Made by a program: the position numbers and the translations under genes
Source of the DNA: Ectocarpus siliculosus
Taxonomy: Eukaryota > Sar > Phaeophyceae > Ectocarpales > Ectocarpaceae
Direction: 5' to 3'
Assembly (NCBI GenBank): GCA_000310025.1
Contig: FN648938.1
Span: 1-55,922 of the forward strand
DNA: 55,922 nucleotides
Notes under the pieces: model-generated
Database searches by the model: none
Told to the model about the DNA's origin: nothing
The model's input: the letters and a program-made list of their open reading frames with translations, nothing else
Part shown: piece after piece, positions 54,661-55,922 of the stretch
Layout of the letters: each line of letters opens with the position of its first letter
Position numbering within the stretch: position 1 is the stretch's first letter

Positions 54661-55128
54661 GCCTAGCTAGGTTTACGTCTGTCTGTGTGTGGTGTATGTA
54701 TGAGGAACTCGGGCAAGATTTGGCGTGGGGTAAGCCCGGGTGGCGTGATGAAATCGGGGGGGGTCCACGACTCAAAAATAATAATAATAACTCCATATTC
54801 ATGAGCATAACAAACAATATCAATGTGACACATACATACTTACATCCAGCATCACGGATGGAGGATTCAATATTATTATTAATGCTTCGTATTTTTCGTA
54901 CCAACAAACAACAAGCTCTACTTCTACAAGTAGTATTTTTCGCCGCCTTTTGCAGGCACAGGCAGGCCCTCGTTTCGAAGAGGCATAGACTGTGTTGCCT
55001 GACGTTGGGTTGAAGTACGAGACGCGTTCTGATTGGTCGGGCGTTGTTAGGCGTTGGTTCTGGCGGCCGATTCCTCTTCAGCGCCCTCTCCCCGTTCCGC
55101 ATTCCGAGTACGCGGCGGGAGCCGCGTG

Positions 55129-55350
55129 CTAGTTCGCGGCCGCACGGCGGGAGCAACCTCGCCTTGCTCGCGTGAAGAACCTAGCCTTGCTACGTTCAAC
55201 ATCGGTTAGTCCTAAAGAGTTACTATCAAAGTGTAACCAAGGCTCCCCCTGCGGCCCGACATTGCGCACTGCACCTACCTTACCTGTAGAAGAATTGGTC
55301 CAACAATAGATAGATAGACGAATAGGTGGTATGTTGTAGGCCGCGAACAT
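55129..55350 (-). CDS. Unidentified 73-codon minus-strand frame
   Basis: It reads STGKVGAVRNVGPQGEPW and LHFDSNSLGLTDVERSKARF with an Arg-rich end. The middle is protein-like. It lies downstream (minus strand) of an LTR-like stretch at 55380-55740, so it may be the start of a retroelement frame, or an exon. No family is recognised. Confidence 0.3.
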   Translation of the reverse strand: MFAAYNIPPIRLSIYCWTNSSTGKVGAVRNVGPQGEPWLHFDSNSLGLTDVERSKARFFTRARRGCSRRAAAN

Positions 55351-55359
55351 CGAGCATCA

Positions 55360-55922
55360 TGCATAAAATATGCAGATGAAGTGGTGGTGAGTGTTTGCTT
55401 CTTCGCAAACAGCACCAATTTTTTTAGCAAAGAACGGGCAAAATGGTCTCATCAACAAGCACCGTCTACTATTGTACAGTGAGTGGTAGTGCAGAGTATG
55501 AGCTGGACTAAAAGCCTTTTGTCACGGTAGCATGAACGTGCGCTAAATACTAAGATTCATTCCATCTCGCGATGGTTTGAGGAGGGCTAGGGTACACCTT
55601 CGGGTATATATATCTGAATCAGTGACGGGACCCCCTCTAGGGTCTCGCTCATCACGTGTTTACTTAACACGGCCAATCTGGAAGGCAGAGACTTTGACCC
55701 CGCTACGAGAGCTAACAACCTGTGAGTCGATGTACGGTTAGACCCACCTTGATAAGTCCCCCTTGCTAGCCCCCCCCTTGCTAGTCCCACCTGGATTAGT
55801 CCCCCTTTGAGCTGGTATCAAGGCGAAACCCGCCTTGATTAGACCCCCCTTGCTAGACCCCCCCCTCTTGACTCAAATGGTCACTATGACATCCTGAAAT
55901 CAACCCATGAACTGAACCAAAC
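55360..55922 (-). other. Possible LTR edge and polypurine-like tandem tract
   Basis: On the minus strand there is a TATATATA word (about 55604-55610), and a block of CTAGCAAGGGGGG, CTTATCAAGGTGGG and CTAATCCAGGTGGG units (about 55747-55865) like repeated polypurine tracts. On the plus strand TGGTATCA (about 55813) matches the usual initiator-tRNA primer-binding word. This looks like the edge of an LTR element running out of the window. Without the second LTR it cannot be confirmed. Confidence 0.3.

Noticed and set aside
54482-55156. 224-codon minus-strand ORF
   Set aside because: Pro/Ser/His-rich composition follows from the G-rich plus strand. There are no motifs, and the C-terminal third is low complexity.

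Overview
This is a eukaryotic nuclear window of a stramenopile kind, most like a brown alga (Ectocarpus-like). The reasons are small phase-consistent exons separated by introns of several hundred bases, GTGAGT/GTGCGT/GTAAGT donors with T-rich CAG acceptors, dense simple repeats and TE debris, and a nuclear mitochondrial-ribosomal gene of ordinary eukaryotic type. The species assignment is inference; no marker gene proves it. There is no operon structure, CRISPR array, rRNA or intact tRNA.

Three genes can be read with confidence. (1) A plus-strand gene with exons from 9665 to 14293 encodes a glycosyltransferase-like protein with an HVRSGDIF motif. (2) A mitochondrial ribosomal protein bL21 gene has four exons between 20233 and 23563. 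(3) A second, inverted copy of the glycosyltransferase gene lies on the minus strand (42707 down to 38751). The two paralogues keep every intron position and phase, and four exons have exactly the same length. They differ mainly by a low-complexity insert in the plus copy and by different inverted-repeat elements lodged in their introns. Between bL21m and the minus copy, about 26-36 kb, is a set of minus-strand exon-like segments with splice signals. They probably belong to one gene rich in helical (armadillo/HEAT-like) sequence and one gene with hydrophobic segments; neither is identified.

The rest is mobile-element and repeat sequence. The clearest is a complete, young LTR retrotransposon at 48768-54461: two 486-bp LTRs that look identical, a GAGGC target duplication, a polypurine tract and one 802-codon gag frame on the minus strand. 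It has no visible protease, integrase or reverse transcriptase, so it is a gag-only, non-autonomous element. Other items are decayed Ty3/gypsy pol fragments (16.2-18.3 kb), three long inverted-repeat (foldback) elements (10784-11424, 39150-40410, 44430-45011), a terminal-inverted-repeat element (30034-31061), a pair of 211-bp MITEs (21299-21509, 47478-47688), a dispersed ~275-bp partial tandem repeat, tRNA-like (SINE-type) modules near 33.65-33.79 kb, and many micro- and minisatellites.

Layout: 0-7.6 kb repeats and unassigned ORFs; 7.6-14.3 kb glycosyltransferase A; 14.3-20 kb gypsy remnants and a decayed minus-strand ORF; 20.2-23.6 kb bL21m; 23.6-25.2 kb unassigned; 25.2-36.8 kb minus-strand exon candidates interrupted by a TIR element; 37-38.6 kb dispersed repeats; 38.7-42.7 kb glycosyltransferase B; 43-48.7 kb repeats, foldback and MITE; 48.8-54.5 kb gag-only LTR element; 54.5-55.9 kb repeats with an LTR-like stretch.
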